From positions 1-44,390 of the forward strand of contig JAFAOS010000541.1 of NCBI GenBank assembly GCA_019247515.1: 44,390 nt of DNA. The letters run 5' to 3'. Numbering within the stretch: the first letter of the stretch is position 1; each line of letters begins with the position of its first letter. Below, piece by piece: positions 42,347 through 44,390 of this stretch. This DNA is from Chloroflexota bacterium. GTDB taxonomy: Bacteria; Chloroflexota; UBA6077; CF-72. The notes under the pieces were generated by a model that had not been told where the DNA came from, ran no database searches, and saw only the letters and a list, made by a program, of their open reading frames with translations. The position numbers and the translations under genes are program-made.

Positions 42347-43723
42347 ATGCCGATTGTCGCCCTCGTCGGCCGACCCAACGTCGGCAAGTCAACTCTGTTC
42401 AACCGATTGATCGGCGAGCACCGCGCCGTGGTCCACGAGCAGCCGGGCACCACCCGTGATCGGCTGTACGGCGCCGCCGAGTGGCGCAATCGGGAGTTCA
42501 CGGTCATCGACACCGGCGGCATCGGCCTGGACACCGGCGAAGGCGACCTGCTCGCGGACGTCCGCTTGCAGGCCGAGGAGGCCATGCGCGAAGCCGACGT
42601 CATCGTATGGGTCGTCGACGCCTCGGGCGGTCTGACTGCCGCCGACGACGTCGTCGCGGAGCAGCTTCGCCCCTCGCGCAAGCCCGTGATCCTGACGGCG
42701 AACAAAGCCGACAACCAGCGCCGCCAGCTCGACGCGATCGCCGAATTCACGCCGCTGGGCCTTGGCGAGCCGATACTGATCTCCGCGCTGCACGGCGAAG
42801 GCACCGGTGACCTGCTGGACGCCATCCTGGAGTGGTTCCCGAAACCCCGCGCACACCCTCTCCCGCTGGGAGAGGTTCTATCAAGGGGTGAGGGCCTCGA
42901 AGAAGAAGAACAGCCGCCCGCGGTCTCGATTGCCATTGTGGGCCGCCCAAACGTCGGCAAGTCGAGCCTGATCAACCGCCTGGTCGGCGTGCCGCGCTCG
43001 ATCGTGCGCGACGAGCCGGGCACCACCCGCGACGCCATCGATACCCCGATCGTCCGCGGCCAGCAGACCATCCTGCTGATCGACACCGCCGGCATCCGCC
43101 GCCGCGGCCGCATTCAGCCCGGCGTCGAGAAGTTCAGCGTGCTGCGCGCCGTGCGTGCCATCGAGCGTGCCGACGTCGCGGTCCTGCTCATCGACGCCAC
43201 CGAAGGCGTGCTGGCCCAGGACGCGCACGTCGCCGGCTACGTCGACGAGGCCGCGCGCGGACTGATCGTGGCGGTGAACAAGTGGGACCTGGTGGAAAAG
43301 CACCCGAAGGCGCAGGACGAGTACACGACCATGCTCCGCCGCGAGCTGAAGTTCGCCGACTGGGCGCCGGTGGTCTACCTGTCGGCGAAAACCGGCCAGC
43401 GGGTCGAGCGCGTGGTGACCGAGGCGCTGGCGATCCAGTCCGAGCGCACGAAGCGCGTGCCGACGCCGCGGTTGAACGAGGTCATTCGCCGCGCGGTCGA
43501 CACGCACCCCCAGACGGAGCGCGGCCGAGCATTGAAGATCTACTACACCGCCCAGACGGGCACCTCGCCGCCGCGCTTCACGTGCTTTTGCAACCAGCCG
43601 AAGCTGGTGCACTTCAGCTACGTGCGCTACCTGGACAACACGCTGCGCGCCGCCTTCGGCTTCCGCGGCACCCCAATCCGCCTGGAGTTCCGCGCCCGCA
43701 GCGGCACCCCCAGGTCCGAATAA
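42347..43723 (+). CDS. der: Ribosome-assembly GTPase Der (EngA) with a repeat-encoded interdomain linker
   Basis: 458 aa. Tandem GTPase domains: GRPNVGKST (residues 8-16) with DTGGI and NKAD, and GRPNVGKSS (from residue 199) with DTAGI and NKWD. A C-terminal KH-like domain follows (RALKIYYTAQTGTSPPRFTCFCNQPKLVHFSYVRYLDN). Der is essential for 50S subunit maturation. Residues ~170-183 between the G domains (HPLPLGEVLSRGEG) are encoded by palindromic repeat R10, inserted in frame without disrupting either domain. The SD GGGGGAAG lies upstream of ATG 42347. Confidence 0.95.
   Translation: MPIVALVGRPNVGKSTLFNRLIGEHRAVVHEQPGTTRDRLYGAAEWRNREFTVIDTGGIGLDTGEGDLLADVRLQAEEAMREADVIVWVVDASGGLTAADDVVAEQLRPSRKPVILTANKADNQRRQLDAIAEFTPLGLGEPILISALHGEGTGDLLDAILEWFPKPRAHPLPLGEVLSRGEGLEEEEQPPAVSIAIVGRPNVGKSSLINRLVGVPRSIVRDEPGTTRDAIDTPIVRGQQTILLIDTAGIRRRGRIQPGVEKFSVLRAVRAIERADVAVLLIDATEGVLAQDAHVAGYVDEAARGLIVAVNKWDLVEKHPKAQDEYTTMLRRELKFADWAPVVYLSAKTGQRVERVVTEALAIQSERTKRVPTPRLNEVIRRAVDTHPQTERGRALKIYYTAQTGTSPPRFTCFCNQPKLVHFSYVRYLDNTLRAAFGFRGTPIRLEFRARSGTPRSE
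42855..42896 (+). repeat. Palindromic repeat family 1, copy R10, inside der
   Basis: Core CCTCTCCC-GCT-GGGAGAGG then a diverged tail TTCTATCAAGGGGTGAGGGCC. It is 42 bp long (14 codons), so the reading frame is kept. It encodes the linker between the two G domains of Der. Confidence 0.85.
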
Positions 43724-43726
43724 CCC

Positions 43727-44218
43727 CTACTGGGCCAGCAGCGGCGCGGCCAGGTACCAGCGCCCATCGACCTGCTCGACGGGCACTCTCGGCGAGGCCT
43801 GATAGAACTGGTCCGGGTAGGCGCGGTCGATGTCGAGGTCGGTGGTCACGTCAGTCGGCTGGCCAAGCACGGAGCCGGTCCGCACGGCGACGCCGGTGAC
43901 GTCGTACACGTTGCCAAGCTGGTTGCTGACGAAGTCGCTCCACTGCGCCCGCTGATCGGGCGCAATCTCGGCCATCGCCGCGTCGAGGTCCCCACGGGTG
44001 ACCGCGTCTGCATACCGCCGCACCCCCGCCTCGACGGCCGTGGCGGGCCGCTGCCGGACCTCGACGCCAAGGATCGCCGCGGCGATAAGCAGCAGCAGCA
44101 CGCCATTGATCAAGAAGCCCATCGGCACCCGCCACACGTCGGACAAGATGCCACGCCGGCCGCCGACAATCAACGCGCCGCGCCCCAGGCGGAGGCTCGA
44201 TGAACTGTTGATGGTCAA
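43727..44218 (-). CDS. Hypothetical membrane protein with an extracytoplasmic NTF2-like domain
   Basis: 163 aa if started at TTG 44218; ATG 44122 would give 131 aa, and the frame is open further upstream. One TM segment (MGFLINGVLLLLIAAAILGVEV) follows a short basic region. The C-terminal part VRRYADAVTRGDLDAAMAEIAPDQRAQWSDFVSNQLGNVYDVTGVAVRTG and QVDGRWYLAAPLL looks like an NTF2/SnoaL-like fold. No active site can be named. It converges on der with a 3 bp gap. Confidence 0.65.
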   Translation of the reverse strand: MTINSSSSLRLGRGALIVGGRRGILSDVWRVPMGFLINGVLLLLIAAAILGVEVRQRPATAVEAGVRRYADAVTRGDLDAAMAEIAPDQRAQWSDFVSNQLGNVYDVTGVAVRTGSVLGQPTDVTTDLDIDRAYPDQFYQASPRVPVEQVDGRWYLAAPLLAQ

Positions 44219-44240
44219 TGTGTAGAGCAACAGGCCAGCC

Positions 44241-44280
44241 ACGGGACATCGCCCGTTCGCTCCCAGTTGGGTCCCCTCCG
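44241..44280 (+). repeat. Palindromic repeat family 2, copy d (partial, first of a tandem pair)
   Basis: ACGGGACATCGCCCGTTCGC continuing to GGGTCCCCTCCG. It is about 80 percent identical by eye to 44312-44350 but lacks the second arm of the terminal hairpin. Confidence 0.55.
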
Positions 44281-44288
44281 GCGACTCC

Positions 44289-44355
44289 ACACGTCGCGAA
44301 GCGGGTGAACCATGGGACACCGTCCGTTCTCTCCCACCGGGTCCCCTCTGGGGAA
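44289..44355 (+). repeat. Palindromic repeat family 2, copy e (extended form)
   Basis: Begins ACACGTCGCGAAGCGGGTGA, passes through CCGTTCTCTCC and ends in GGGTCCCCTCTGGGGAA. It shares its block order with 4078-4163. The rest of 44219-44390 shows no gene. Confidence 0.6.
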
Positions 44356-44390
44356 TTCCGTGTTGACGGTCCACCCGTAAGGGCGGCGGG

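Overview
The window is high-GC, gene-dense bacterial chromosome with no rRNA, tRNA, CRISPR array, phage or transposase gene that I can see. GTG and TTG starts are common, and several -10-like hexamers lie 6 to 10 nt before start codons, suggesting leaderless or nearly leaderless mRNAs. Pro/Thr-rich extracellular linkers, a split B12 mutase, a subtilisin with WYFAEGST-type repeats and the overall gene mix point to a Chloroflexota-like organism. That placement is inference and was not tested by any search.

Layout. 1-3.95 kb: the tail of an NTF2/SnoaL-like gene, a MoxR AAA+/VWA pair and queF. 4-7.2 kb: a membrane protein, a thioredoxin-like 2Fe-2S ferredoxin, a secreted C39-like protease and a DUF559 nuclease gene lying tightly between two palindromic repeats. 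7.3-16.6 kb: a nine-gene minus-strand operon in transcription order acyl-CoA dehydrogenase, thiolase, acyl-CoA dehydrogenase, cobalamin adenosyltransferase, mutase large subunit, epimerase, mutase B12 subunit, MeaB, acyl-CoA carboxylase beta. Most junctions overlap or lie within a few bases. 16.7-20.2 kb: sigma-54 with an unusual four-cysteine insertion, a small membrane protein and an NtrC-type activator. 20.3-26.6 kb: rarA, an M20 amidohydrolase, a CaiB/BaiF CoA-transferase, a GNAT, thiD and selD. 26.6-34.7 kb: a MocR-type regulator, a lipoprotein-like protein, a NERD-like membrane protein, a subtilisin, a RibD-type reductase, glutamate dehydrogenase and two small proteins. 34.7-44.4 kb: thiN, a class V aminotransferase with serA, a Pro/Thr-rich membrane protein, argF, cdaA-cdaR, der and a membrane protein.

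Most interesting points. (1) selD carries an in-frame TGA exactly at the catalytic Cys17 position, followed by a SECIS-like hairpin, so SelD is itself a selenoprotein. (2) The mutase labelled methylmalonyl-CoA mutase by family has Phe86/Gln204 where methylmalonyl-CoA mutases have Tyr/Arg, the signature of isobutyryl-CoA mutase. (3) Ten copies of a palindromic repeat (core CCTCTCCC-TCT-GGGAGAGG) occur, three of them as recurring head-to-head pairs. Copies have been absorbed into coding sequence as the N-terminus of the carboxylase, the C-terminus and stop codon of the GNAT, and the interdomain linker of Der. One copy abuts each end of the DUF559 gene, suggesting a small nuclease/repeat cassette. 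(4) Sigma-54 carries a CX2C-X8-CX2C insertion after Region I. A second palindromic family (GGGTCCCC-TCT-GGGGAA) lies near 4.0, 26.6 and 44.3 kb.
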